Position numbers and translations under genes: made by a program. Shown in pieces: positions 35,249-44,198 of a stretch of 64,000 nt of DNA. The DNA lies in NCBI RefSeq assembly GCF_965199065.1, contig NZ_CBDAQN010000001.1, forward strand, positions 124,001 to 188,000, given 5' to 3'. The notes under the pieces were generated by a model. It worked only from the letters and a program-made list of their open reading frames with translations. It did not search any database and was not told the DNA's origin. Each line of letters starts with the position of its first letter. Within the stretch, counting starts at the first letter, position 1. The stretch comes from Acidisoma sp965199065. GTDB taxonomy: Bacteria; Pseudomonadota; Alphaproteobacteria; Acetobacterales; Acetobacteraceae.

Positions 35249-36079
35249 ATGTGGGAAGACGAGGTTCGCATTCCGCCGCCGGGCTACCGGTCCGCCCCAC
35301 AGCGACGCGCGGCTGAGGCGCGGCGAACGGTTGCAGCGGCGGGTGCTATTGGCGCGGTCTTGGTGCTGTGCGTGATCGGCTACCTTGCAGCGAGAACCGG
35401 TGGTTCGGAGGGCGTCCCGGTCATTCAAGCGCCACCCGGCTCCGTGAAGGTCAAGCCGGACGATCCCGGTGGGCTTCAGGTGAACTCGCAGACCAGCGCG
35501 CTGCTTGGAAATTCCGGATCAGGCGGGGGAGCCAATCTTGCGCCTGCCCCTGAAGCGCCCGACCCGGCCGCGCTCGCGGCGGCGGCCGATCAGGAGCAGG
35601 CGCCTGCAACCCGCGCTGCTCCGGCGCCGTCTCCAGCCCCGTCAGCAGCCGTGATATCGACGCCAACCGCCCAGGCGAATTCGATGGAGGCAGTGCCGGT
35701 GCCCTCAGTGCCGGAAATCCCAGCTCCGGCCGCACCGAAGCAGACGGTGCTGAACGTTCCCCCCTCAGCTCCGTCGGCGGGGACGCAGAACCTCGCGCAG
35801 GAAAACGATCTGCCTGCTTCATCACCGGATCACGATCATGTCCGTGTTCAACTCGCGGCGCTTGCCAGCCAAAGCGCTGCGGTTCGCGAGTGGGAGCGCC
35901 TCGCGCACCGGATGCCAACTCTGTTCGAGGGGCGGCGCCCGATCTTCGCAGAGGCGCACGTCAGCGGCCACACCTTCTGGCGCGTGCGGACCGCGGGCTT
36001 TGCTACGGTTCCTGATGCAGCCCGGTTTTGCATCGACGTTCGTGCCCAGGGGGCCGCCTGCACGGTTGCTCTCTTCTGA
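35249..36079 (+). CDS. SPOR-domain inner-membrane protein
   Basis: A 276-residue protein with a short cytoplasmic N-terminus, one membrane segment (VAAAGAIGAVLVLCVIGYLA, residues about 28-47), a long Pro/Ala-rich periplasmic linker and a C-terminal SPOR domain (VRVQLAALASQSAAVREWE to the end), which binds denuded peptidoglycan, usually at the division septum. Its place between argS and nagZ is widespread in alphaproteobacteria and fits cell-wall turnover. The ATG directly abuts the argS stop. Confidence 0.88.
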   Translation: MWEDEVRIPPPGYRSAPQRRAAEARRTVAAAGAIGAVLVLCVIGYLAARTGGSEGVPVIQAPPGSVKVKPDDPGGLQVNSQTSALLGNSGSGGGANLAPAPEAPDPAALAAAADQEQAPATRAAPAPSPAPSAAVISTPTAQANSMEAVPVPSVPEIPAPAAPKQTVLNVPPSAPSAGTQNLAQENDLPASSPDHDHVRVQLAALASQSAAVREWERLAHRMPTLFEGRRPIFAEAHVSGHTFWRVRTAGFATVPDAARFCIDVRAQGAACTVALF

Positions 36080-36081
36080 AT

Positions 36082-37083
36082 GTGGTCCTGAAACCCGCCA
36101 TTCTTGGTATCGCCGGTCCTATTCTGACACCGGACGAGGCCAGCTTATTCGAGCGGTTGCCGCCCGCTGGTGTGATCCTGTTCGGTCGCAACATCGTCAA
36201 CCGGCGGCAGCTCGCGAGCCTGATGGAGGCGCTGCGCGCTGTGCTTCTGCCGGATGCCGTGGTTATGGTTGATCAGGAGGGTGGGCGCGTCGCACGCCTT
36301 CGTCCGCCGCATTGGGCGGCTCATCCGGCGGCAGGAATGATCGCGGCGCTCTTTGAGCGCTGCGGCCAATCCGGCTTGCGTGCGGCTTGGCTGCATGGGG
36401 CCGCTATCGGCGCGGAATGCTTGGCTGCGGGTTTCAGCATGGTCGCCGCGCCGGTATTGGACCTCGCCGTGCTAGGCCAGGACCATGTCGTCGGCGACCG
36501 AAGTTTTGGTGGCGACCCGGGTGCGGTGGCGGGGCTGGGGCTCGCGATGGCAGAGGGTCTTGCGGCGGGCGGTGTTATCGCCGTCGCCAAACATGTTCCC
36601 GGGCATGGCCGTGCCCGAACGGATAGCCACCTGGGATTGCCACGGGTTGCAGCTGAGGGCGCGGGTTGGTCTGCCGATATCGCGCCCTTCCGCCAGACGG
36701 CGAAACTTATCGGCTGTATGATGACGGCTCACATCCTTTACGAAGGCTTGGATGATATTCGTCCCGCCACGCTTTCCCCAACCGTCATCCAGTCCGTGAT
36801 CCGCGGGGCGATCGGGTTTGGCGGCTTGCTGCTGTCGGATGATCTGGCGATGAACGCCCTGAAGGGCAAGCCTTTAGCTCGCGCGGAGGCCGCCTTGGCG
36901 GCTGGCTGCGACGTCGCCCTCTATTGCCCGGGTGATACGGCGGGCAATACGGCAATTCTTGAGGCACTGCCGGACGATAAGAGGCTTGGCGAGCGTCTGC
37001 GCGCTTTGCGGCCGGAGCCTGCCTTACCGAATCTGGCGGGTTGGCTGGCAGAACGTGCGGCGTTGCTGGGAGTAGGGACGTGA
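36082..37083 (+). CDS. nagZ: Beta-N-acetylhexosaminidase (GH3)
   Basis: Removes N-acetylglucosamine from muropeptides in cell-wall recycling (333 aa). The GH3 signature is AKHVPGHGRARTDSHLGLP with the His of the catalytic dyad, and SDDLAMNALKG carries the nucleophile aspartate. VMVDQEGGRVARLRPP is the first substrate block. GTG 36082 lies two bases after the SPOR stop; no other start matches the family length. The stop overlaps the GTG of the rip gene (GTGA). Confidence 0.93.
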   Translation: MVLKPAILGIAGPILTPDEASLFERLPPAGVILFGRNIVNRRQLASLMEALRAVLLPDAVVMVDQEGGRVARLRPPHWAAHPAAGMIAALFERCGQSGLRAAWLHGAAIGAECLAAGFSMVAAPVLDLAVLGQDHVVGDRSFGGDPGAVAGLGLAMAEGLAAGGVIAVAKHVPGHGRARTDSHLGLPRVAAEGAGWSADIAPFRQTAKLIGCMMTAHILYEGLDDIRPATLSPTVIQSVIRGAIGFGGLLLSDDLAMNALKGKPLARAEAALAAGCDVALYCPGDTAGNTAILEALPDDKRLGERLRALRPEPALPNLAGWLAERAALLGVGT

Positions 37084-37781
37084 GCGGCGTCATATTGGAG
37101 ATCATTATAGGTGCTGCAGCAGCAATTCTCGCTATCACGCTGCATGAGGCAGCCCATGGCTATGCCGCCTGGGCACTGGGTGATGACACGGCGAAACTCG
37201 CGGGACGACTGTCGTTGAATCCTGTGCGGCACATCGACCGCGTGGGCACCATAATCCTGCCCGGGATTTTGCTGATCGGTCAGCTCATAACCATTGGGCG
37301 GGTCGCCTTCATGTTTGGCTGGGCGAAACCGGTACCGGTTGCGGCCTGGCGCTTTCGAGATCCACGCCGCGGTATGATGATGGTCGCGGCAGCGGGACCA
37401 GCCATGAATTTCTTCCTCGCGTGGCTCGGGGCGCTCTGCGGCTGGTTACTGCCCTACGTCTCGCCGCGAGCCATGGCGCCTGCCGCAAGCTTTATCCAAG
37501 ATTTTATCCTGGCCAATGTCGTGCTCGGCCTGTTCAACCTGCTTCCGATCCCGCCGTTGGATGGCGGTCGCATCATCGTGGGGCTTTTGCCCCTGCCTCT
37601 CGCCCAGCAATGGGCCCGGGTGGAGCGTGCGGGGATTGCCGTTGTCCTGCTGTTCATCTTCATCATCCCCACAGCGGCACGCCAACTCGGCTGGCAGTTC
37701 GACCCTGTTGGTACGCTGCTAAATCGGGTCGTGCCATGGACAATGCGTCTCGTCTTCAACCTTGCGGGCCAAAGTGTCTGA
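37080..37781 (+). CDS. Site-2 protease family (M50) zinc metalloprotease
   Basis: Intramembrane zinc metalloprotease (233 aa) of the short Rip/M50B type with no PDZ domain. The active site is AITLHEAAHGYAAW in the first membrane segment, and the third ligand is in LFNLLPIPPLDGGRII. Other hydrophobic segments are VGTIILPGILLIGQLI, MMMVAAAGPAMNFFLAWLGA and the C-terminal VVLLFIFIIPTAA. Target unknown. It begins within the nagZ stop and ends inside the scpA start (8-base overlap), so it is translationally coupled to both. Confidence 0.88.
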   Translation: MSGVILEIIIGAAAAILAITLHEAAHGYAAWALGDDTAKLAGRLSLNPVRHIDRVGTIILPGILLIGQLITIGRVAFMFGWAKPVPVAAWRFRDPRRGMMMVAAAGPAMNFFLAWLGALCGWLLPYVSPRAMAPAASFIQDFILANVVLGLFNLLPIPPLDGGRIIVGLLPLPLAQQWARVERAGIAVVLLFIFIIPTAARQLGWQFDPVGTLLNRVVPWTMRLVFNLAGQSV

Positions 37782-38535
37782 GAGCGCTTCCGATAGCCAC
37801 AGTCTAATGGTCCGACTGGATGGTTTCGAAGGGCCGCTTGATCTCCTGCTTGACCTTGCGCGAAGTCAGAAGCTCGACATCGCCAATATCTCCATCCTCT
37901 CCCTCGTCGACCAGTATCTGGCGATCATCGAGGGCGCGCGCCGGGTGCGGCTAGAACTCGCCGCGGACTGGTTAGTGATGGCGGCTTGGCTAGCTTGGTT
38001 GAAGTCGCGCCTTCTGGTTCCTGCCGGGGTGGAGGAGGCGGAGAATGCCGGACTTCTCGCCGATACACTTGCTGGTCGTCTCGCCGAGTTACAAACGATG
38101 CGGCATGCGGCGAGATGGCTGGGCAACTCGCCCCAGCTTGGAGTTGATGTTTTCGCGCGCGGCATGCCAGAGGACCTGACGGAGACGGACCGTTCCGGCT
38201 TGAGGCTGGATCTGCCGGGACTGCTACGAGGCCATGTTGCAGCCCTGCGCCGGCAGGCTGCCAATCGCCGTTACATTCCCCGCCCAATGGTATGGTGGAG
38301 TGTGCAGGATGCACTGCGACGACTAGGCTTGATGATGGGTCAGGCGCCTGAGTGGACGGAGCTGCAGAATTTCCTGCCCGAGAAGATGTCACCGGAGCCG
38401 CTGGCTCGACGCGCCGCCATCGCGAGCACCTTGCTTGCAGGGCTGGAGATGGCGCGAGGAGGCGCCGTCGACCTTCGTCAGGAGGAGTGTTTTGGCCCAA
38501 TCATGCTGCGGCGGGGACTAGGCCAGCCGGCGTAA
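37774..38535 (+). CDS. scpA: Segregation and condensation protein A
   Basis: Kleisin subunit of the bacterial SMC condensin (253 aa). The N-terminal SMC-binding motif VRLDGFEGPLDLLLDLA is followed by DIANISILSLVDQYLA; the C-terminal winged helix ends with AVDLRQEECFGPIMLRR. GTG 37774 overlaps the rip stop; TTG 37762 is an alternative. Its partner scpB, normally next, is absent. The stop (38533-38535) lies inside a prophage gene on the other strand (38501-38926), so the element appears joined exactly at the end of scpA and probably supplies the last codons. Confidence 0.92.
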   Translation: MSESASDSHSLMVRLDGFEGPLDLLLDLARSQKLDIANISILSLVDQYLAIIEGARRVRLELAADWLVMAAWLAWLKSRLLVPAGVEEAENAGLLADTLAGRLAELQTMRHAARWLGNSPQLGVDVFARGMPEDLTETDRSGLRLDLPGLLRGHVAALRRQAANRRYIPRPMVWWSVQDALRRLGLMMGQAPEWTELQNFLPEKMSPEPLARRAAIASTLLAGLEMARGGAVDLRQEECFGPIMLRRGLGQPA

Positions 38536-38926
38536 TGGCAGCGCCTGTCGGCTTAGCCGCGGCCATTGCCGTCGGAACATGGAGTGCCGACGCCAGCCGA
38601 GCCGCCGCTTTCTGGGCGATCGAGGCATCGGTAAGCCCGAAATGGCTCACGGCAGCGGGGACAGTCTGCTTTACATAGCCGACCATAGCGGTAAGGGCCG
38701 CACTGCGGATCGTGACGTTGCTGAGATGAGCATCTCCGGCCTCCTCCGCTAGCTGCAGCCCAAGGCCGAGCGCATTATCAAGCGCAGTGGAAATGGCGGT
38801 GCGGTGGGCTTGGTCGAGATTGAGCTTCAGCATGCTGTTAAGCTTTAGCACGACGATCGGTGCAGAAGCTGCGAATACGGCAGATGCGAGCGTAGCCGCT
38901 GCTTCCACGATTGGCGAAAGATCCAT
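38501..38926 (-). CDS. Holin-like protein (LLH superfamily type)
   Basis: A 141-residue protein with one hydrophobic N-terminal segment (SPIVEAAATLASAVFAASAP), a predicted coiled helix (LDQAHRTAISTALDNALGLG) and an alanine-rich C-terminus. This layout matches phage LLH-type holins, which let the endolysin cross the membrane. No endolysin is seen next to it in the window. Its 3' end overlaps the scpA 3' end by 35 bases on the opposite strand. Confidence 0.6.
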   Translation of the reverse strand: MDLSPIVEAAATLASAVFAASAPIVVLKLNSMLKLNLDQAHRTAISTALDNALGLGLQLAEEAGDAHLSNVTIRSAALTAMVGYVKQTVPAAVSHFGLTDASIAQKAAARLASALHVPTAMAAAKPTGAAITPAGLVPAAA

Positions 38927-39015
38927 GGTCCGCTCCTGATAAATGTAAAGCGTTGTTGATCAATAATCCGCGGAGCCGTGCTCGAGCGGATTTAACAACG
39001 AACTAGAAAAAGTGC

Positions 39016-39044
39016 TTCACCTGTCGCCACCGACACAATATAAT
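39016..39044 (+). promoter_or_regulatory. Sigma-70-like promoter for the DUF707 gene
   Basis: TTCACC (39016-39021, 4 of 6 to consensus), 17-base spacer, TATAAT (39039-39044, 6 of 6). The region around it is AT-rich compared with its surroundings. Transcription would start near 39051, after the first in-frame ATG at 39043, which argues for a start at 39085. Confidence 0.5.
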
Positions 39045-39084
39045 GATGAAGCATCGTTTTAGTCATTTCTTAAGTAGACATAAA

Positions 39085-40275
39085 ATGTTAATAGAAGAAG
39101 ACCTGGGTGCTGCCATGCACATCGCTGTGAATGAGGATCACCTGCTTCAGCGATCTTGGTGCTTTGGTCACAGTAAGAGCGTCATCTATGCGCCTCTTTT
39201 GAGGTTTGGAGCAGGAGGGCGTTTGCTAGGTTATCGCCACGCTAACGAGAACAGTTGGGCGATTTTGGATGGCAAAGTTGCTCTGTTAGATGAGGTTGGA
39301 TTACCCAGCACAGTATTTGATCGCAGTTCAGTAGAGCCTGATGGGCGTCTTCGGCTTGAGGGGCGGCATCGCGACGGTTCCGTCATCCACTTTTTGCGTG
39401 AGATCGTCCTCGACGACGGCCCGGTGCCCTACTCGACGCACATTAAGCTTATGCAGCGGCGCTCCGTGGGTCGGCGGCGCCATCTGGTGGTTCTGCGCGC
39501 GAACGAGCAGTCGCTTCATTCCAGCTGGTTGCGAGACATCCCGGATGGCGACCGGTCCTGGGATCTCTGCATCTCCTATTACGGCCAGCCCGAAACATTC
39601 CCACCGGATGATTTCTCAGAGTTTGTTTGCTTTCAGAACGGACAGCGAAAGTTCAGGGCGCTTAAGAACCTTATGCATAAAGCGAGCGTCCTCTGGAGCT
39701 ATGACTACATCATGTTTCCGGATGACGACCTGCAGATGAAGTGGAGTGACTTGAACATTCTATTTAACATTTGCGGCGAGTATGAACTGCAGCTGGCACA
39801 GCCTTCCCTTGATCCGGACGGCGTGATCAATCTCAAGCTCAGCCAGCAGAAGCCGGACTTCCTCCTTCGCTTTGTGACCATGGTCGAGGTTATGGCACCA
39901 ATCTTCTCAGTGGAAGCCCTCAGGCGCTGTGTTCATACCTTCGACCTCAACGAAAGCGGCTTTGGTCTCGATTATGTCTGGACGAAGTTGGTTGATGGTC
40001 CGCTGACCAAAATTGCGGTCATCGACCGGGTTGCGGTTCTCCATACCAGGCCCCTTGGCGCGCTATACGACCTGAAGGCCGCAATCGATGAAGGGTATGA
40101 AGTTGCCGATAAGTTTGGATTTCTTGATCAAAATATGATCCGCGAGCTGGGCGGCATTCTCGCTCACAAGGTCTTCGATCCCGAGAATACTGAGGTAGAT
40201 AAGGAACTGGCTCTCAAAAGCGCTGATACCAAACTCGATTTGAATGCGCGAGCTGCTGGTTTTTCTCCAGCTTAA
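39085..40275 (+). CDS. DUF707-family protein (glycosyltransferase-like), prophage cargo
   Basis: A 396-residue protein whose C-terminal two-thirds is DUF707: HLVVLRANEQSLHSSWLRDI, SWDLCISYYGQPE, YDYIMFPDDDLQMKW, LAQPSLDPDG and VEVMAPIFSVEALRR, ending in HTRPLG. The DDD motif resembles glycosyltransferase metal sites; the reaction is not established. The N-terminal part (LLRFGAGGRLLGYRHANENSW) is a separate region. It is the only large gene on the plus strand here and has its own promoter-like sequence, and its codons are less GC-rich than neighbours, all typical of a lysogenic-conversion cargo gene. Starts at 39043 and 39046 are alternatives. Confidence 0.75.
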   Translation: MLIEEDLGAAMHIAVNEDHLLQRSWCFGHSKSVIYAPLLRFGAGGRLLGYRHANENSWAILDGKVALLDEVGLPSTVFDRSSVEPDGRLRLEGRHRDGSVIHFLREIVLDDGPVPYSTHIKLMQRRSVGRRRHLVVLRANEQSLHSSWLRDIPDGDRSWDLCISYYGQPETFPPDDFSEFVCFQNGQRKFRALKNLMHKASVLWSYDYIMFPDDDLQMKWSDLNILFNICGEYELQLAQPSLDPDGVINLKLSQQKPDFLLRFVTMVEVMAPIFSVEALRRCVHTFDLNESGFGLDYVWTKLVDGPLTKIAVIDRVAVLHTRPLGALYDLKAAIDEGYEVADKFGFLDQNMIRELGGILAHKVFDPENTEVDKELALKSADTKLDLNARAAGFSPA

Positions 40276-40314
40276 CGGATGGTAAATCCGCAAATAACAG
40301 TCGCTCCTTCGTCG

Positions 40315-40773
40315 TTAGATCCGGACCATCAGCGCAGCGCTAAGCTTCTCGATCATCTGACTAACAGCCGTCAAATGGGCCTCCATCGCCGGTAAACGGT
40401 CCACCTTCTGCGCGATTTTCGCGAACTCCGCGCGCGTCTCCGCTTTGAACTCATTCAAAGTCGCGGCTAAACGCTGCTCGACCGCCGCCAGCTCTGGCTT
40501 CGTGGCGCTCCCGTCACGAAGCTGGTTCACCTGTTGTTGCAGGGAAAGGAGCCCAGCCTGGAGAGACGTTCCCAACTCCTGCCTGGACTTCGACTCCTGA
40601 GCTTGGATCTTGTCCAGGCCACGCTCGGCGATCGCTTCCAGAGTTTCAATGTCACGCTTGGTCTCCGTGCGAAGCCTTCCGCTCTGCCCAACCAGCCAGG
40701 CCAGAGCCGACGCGTAGAGCGCGAAGATCGTGACCGTAACAGTAACGATACCGACCCAGTCATTGGCGCTCAT
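40315..40773 (-). CDS. Single-membrane-span coiled-coil phage protein
   Basis: About 152 residues from ATG 40773. One membrane segment (VTVTVTIFALYASALAWLV, residues about 10-28) is followed by a long predicted coiled coil (TETKRDIETLEAIAERGLDK, then QAGLLSLQQQVNQL and EFKAETRAEFAKIAQKVDRL). This is the architecture of inner-membrane spanin or holin accessory proteins, but sequence alone does not decide. It sits between the interrupted esterase gene and the DUF707 cargo gene. ATG 40800 is an alternative that would overlap the stop of the esterase gene by 4 bases. Confidence 0.6.
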   Translation of the reverse strand: MSANDWVGIVTVTVTIFALYASALAWLVGQSGRLRTETKRDIETLEAIAERGLDKIQAQESKSRQELGTSLQAGLLSLQQQVNQLRDGSATKPELAAVEQRLAATLNEFKAETRAEFAKIAQKVDRLPAMEAHLTAVSQMIEKLSAALMVRI

Positions 40774-42152
40774 GCTGCCTTCGGCTCCGTGCGTGATCAC
40801 GTGGGGGTGCTACTGAGAGGAAAGCCGTAGCTGGTGGCTTGGACCGGGAAATTCATCGCCCAGGCCTCGCCGAGGTCGCCCGGCATGTCCCACCCTGCCG
40901 GCCAGCCGAGGGTAGAGAAGTTGTCCGTGACCGCATCGCCCCGGCCGATCTGCGTCGAGCCATAGGGGTAGAAGATTTGACACTCGGACGAGGCGCTCGC
41001 CGGCGGACTCGTCAGCGTCACAAGCAGATGCGTAGGGTCGATCCGGCTCGCAGCTGTTGCCGTAATGATAGGCCCGGGCGAGGCCACTGAGCCGCCATCC
41101 ATAACGGCCCAACCGGCGCCATTGGCTGCCTGCAAAGGTAACAGGATGTCGGTGCCTGCGTCGTGGGTCAGCGTGATTAAGACCTCGGTTCCACTTTGAT
41201 GGTAGGCATGGGTGATGAACGGGCCTGCTAACGGCATGCCTGAAGGTATCGAAGTGAGTGCGTCGCCAAAGCTTGCCGCGAGTGCAGCCCGGGCGGCGAC
41301 ATGAGCCCCCCGCACTCCGAACACGAATTCGTCTGTCTCGTCCCGATGCGCCGGATCGCCACCAGTCCAGGTGCCGTTAGCGGCATCGTAGGTGGCGCTC
41401 AACGGGATGCTATCCGCCGTCTGTGCCGCAAAGACGCGGAGGTTCTGGCTGGGTTTGGCCGCGATATCGGCGACGCTCTCGCGCACCATCTGCACGCCTG
41501 CATCGGTTTCGTAGGGTATTGCGTTCCACATTAACAGCGGCAGTTGGGCCGCCGTGCGGCCGAGCATTCCGCGCGTCAGTGCAGCCAACTGCTCCACTGT
41601 GCCGGAGTATAACGCCTTTTGGGAGTAGGGTGCGGTACTGTCCTGCTCCGTCCATGGCCAGACGATAGCTGCGATGTCCGCAAGATCCGCAGCGGTCGGG
41701 ATGGCGAAGGACCCGAGTAGGAAAGCCTCGGTTGCCAGCCCGTCAGGGCCGAGCGCCCAGGTGGATGGGCTTGAGCTGTCGCCGGGGTTGGTGAGGAAGG
41801 TCCCGTTCCCAACACCGGACGGAAACAGCGGGGCGGTGGAGTTCGAGATTGGGTGACCGTTCACCTGCGTGTATCGCGCGGGGTTCAGGTAAGCGCCAGA
41901 GGGTTGGAAGACGATGTTGCCGGCGAGGGCGCCCAAGTACCAGGCAAGTCCGTTCGCCATTACCTGTGCGCCGCCGGAAGCGACAAAGTAGCTCGAGTTC
42001 GACTGTCCCATGATAAGCAATGAGACACCCTTGCGTGCGCCCAGCATCCAGCGTCTGCCGCAAGCTACGAGCGTCGTCAAGTCCGCGGCGTCTAGCTGAT
42101 CTTCCCTGGTTTGCGTGGACACCCAGAGGCATGATTTAGCTGGAGGTGTTTG

Positions 42153-42497
42153 ATGGATCAGCAGGCGACGAGAGCCAAGCCACGTTCCTATACAGAGGAT
42201 TATAAGCGCCAGGTCGTTGACCTGGTGGTGAGCAGCGGGCGTACGTCGACGGCAGTGGCGGCCGAGGTCGGCCTGCACCCGACATTGCTGTGCCGATGGG
42301 TGCGGCAGTATGGCGGCGGCACTGCCGCGGTTGAGGCGGTACGATTGGCAACTGCCCCCTCTCTCAAGCGCATGCCTGTTCCGACGGCTGACCAGGCTGC
42401 GGAGATCGCACGGCTGCGGCGCGAGTGCGACCGGCTGCGCATGGAGCGCGACATTTTAAAAAAGTCTATTTCGATCTTCGCGGGACCGCTGAGATGA
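42153..42497 (+). CDS. IS3-family OrfA (HTH subunit)
   Basis: A 114-residue protein with a helix-turn-helix (YTEDYKRQVVDLVVSSGRTS then AVAAEVGLHPTLLCRWVRQY) and a leucine-zipper-like C-terminus (AEIARLRRECDRLRMERDIL) that ends at the frameshift region. It binds the IS ends. A TTG one codon before the ATG could also be used. Confidence 0.88.
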   Translation: MDQQATRAKPRSYTEDYKRQVVDLVVSSGRTSTAVAAEVGLHPTLLCRWVRQYGGGTAAVEAVRLATAPSLKRMPVPTADQAAEIARLRRECDRLRMERDILKKSISIFAGPLR

Positions 42498-43363
42498 GGT
42501 TCCGCGTGGTCGAGGACTACCGAGACCTCTGGCCGGTCCAGGCGCTCTGCGGCGTGCTGGGCATCTCAACTGCCGGCTACTATGCTTGGCGGAGCCGGCC
42601 GGACAGCAAGCGCGCCATCGACGACCATGCCTTGCTGTCCGAGATCCGCCAAGTGCACGCCAATAGTGGAGGCCGTTACGGTAGTCCTCGTGTGCATGCC
42701 ACTCTGCGGGCCCACGGAAGAAAGGCTGGCCGTGGCCGGGTTGAGCGGCTGATGCGCCGCCATGGCCTGCGCGGTCTCGTCGTCCCCCGACGGCGGGTGC
42801 AAACGACCGACAGCCGCCACGCCTTCCCGATTGCCCCAAATTTGCTAGACCGGAAGTTCACGGCTGCGGCGCCGAACCAAGTCTGGCTGGCAGACCTGAC
42901 CTACATCGCAACCGAAGAAGGCTGGCTTTATATGGCGGCCGTCATGGACCTGCACACTCGCAAGATCGTCGGCTGGAGCATGCGTGATCATCTCCGCGCT
43001 GAGCTGGCAACATCGGCGCTCATGATGGCCATCCAACGTCAGCGGCCCGGCCCGGGCCTAGTCCAGCATTCCGACCGCGGCGTCCAATATGCGTGCGACG
43101 ACTACCAAACGGCCCTAAAGGCGGCAGGCATCATCCCGTCCATGAGCCGACGGGCCAACCCGTTGGACAACGCACCAATGGAAAGCTTCTTCCACACGCT
43201 GAAGACCGAGCTGGTGCATCATAGGACCTACGCCACCAGGGGCGATGCCAAACGAGACCTGTTCGCGTATGTCGAGGGTTTCTACAATCGCCAGCGCCTT
43301 CATTCGGCCCTGGACTACCGCACGCCAGACCAGGCAGAACGGCAAGCAGCAGACGTAGCGTAA
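42461..43363 (+). CDS. IS3-family OrfB (DDE transposase)
   Basis: Catalytic subunit, normally made as an OrfAB fusion by a -1 shift at A-AAA-AAG (42458-42464), in which the frame enters after ERDILKK as VYFDLRGTAEMRFRVV. DDE residues are seen as WLADLTYIATEEGWLY, HSDRGVQYA and PMESFFHTLKTE. The DDE spacing and the final FYNRQRLHSALDY block are the family standard. An in-frame ATG at 42494 is an alternative independent start. Confidence 0.93.
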   Translation, partial: KVYFDLRGTAEMRFRVVEDYRDLWPVQALCGVLGISTAGYYAWRSRPDSKRAIDDHALLSEIRQVHANSGGRYGSPRVHATLRAHGRKAGRGRVERLMRRHGLRGLVVPRRRVQTTDSRHAFPIAPNLLDRKFTAAAPNQVWLADLTYIATEEGWLYMAAVMDLHTRKIVGWSMRDHLRAELATSALMMAIQRQRPGPGLVQHSDRGVQYACDDYQTALKAAGIIPSMSRRANPLDNAPMESFFHTLKTELVHHRTYATRGDAKRDLFAYVEGFYNRQRLHSALDYRTPDQAERQAADVA

Positions 43364-44198
43364 ACCGTCCACGAGAACCGTGGAAGATCAAGCGCGCGTT
43401 CCCAGGTTGCCATCTCATGGAACCAGAGCTGAGCGGCACCTTGCAGGTCCATCTCGTGCATCAGCACGATCTGGCCAACGGTGGCGGTCGGCAGCGGGTT
43501 GGGCACGGCAGCTGCCACCTGCACGCCATCCAGCCAGGCATCTACGCCCATACCAGGAGTGTTGCGCAGGATAATGGCATGGGTATGACGACGCGTGATT
43601 TGCAATGACAATACAACTTTAGCGCTGGTGGGGAACAGCGTCAGCGTGTTGCCCGTTGTCGACAGGGAGAGGAGTACGGTCCCGTTCGAGCAGATCAACG
43701 AGACCGAGTTGGCGTTGACGTAGTACGTGCCCTGCCTGAGGTTCGGCCGGCTCCAAACCAGCATCCGCGTCCAGGGGGCATCCGGTGCGAACGACAGACT
43801 CGGCAGTTGCAGGCCGGTATCAGGGTCGAGCGTCGGCGCGTAGGTGGGAGCAGCGCTGTTCGTGGATTGTGAAACCTTCGCTCCAAGACCGCCCAACAGC
43901 GCGTTCAGCCGTGGTGTCGCGATGAGCGAGGCTCCCGGCACGCCGCTCGCATTGTAGTAGTGGTAAGGCGTCATCGCCTGGTTGTTGCTGGACTGGTCCG
44001 TCAGACTCGTTACGACTTCATTCCAGGCGCTGGCCCTTCCAGCATCCCACCAGCCGGAGAGGCCGGTAATGGCGGCAGGGGTCGGGCCGGAAAAGGTCGC
44101 CGGCGGCGGGACGGTTGTGGTGCCGTCGCTGCCGGCAGAGGTGAGCAGCGCCACACCGGCCGACACCAGCAAGGGCTTATTGAGGGCTGCGAAAAGCA

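Larger units (their letters stand above)
42097..43390 (+). mobile_element. Insertion sequence of the IS3 family, 1,294 bp
   Basis: Ends are imperfect 24-bp inverted repeats: left begins TGATCTTCCCTGGTTTGCGT, right (read inward) begins TGATCTTCCACGGTTCTCGT, with 20 of 24 positions alike. The target duplication is AGC (42094-42096 and 43391-43393). The internal genes are orfA and orfB with a -1 slippery site A-AAA-AAG (42458-42464). It sits on the opposite strand to the interrupted gene. Both ORFs look intact, so the element could be active. Confidence 0.93.

Noticed and set aside
42425..42497. Independent orfB start upstream of the slippery site
   Set aside because: The frame between 42425 and 42458 overlaps orfA and lacks a sensible start; -1 frameshift at A-AAA-AAG explains orfB production.
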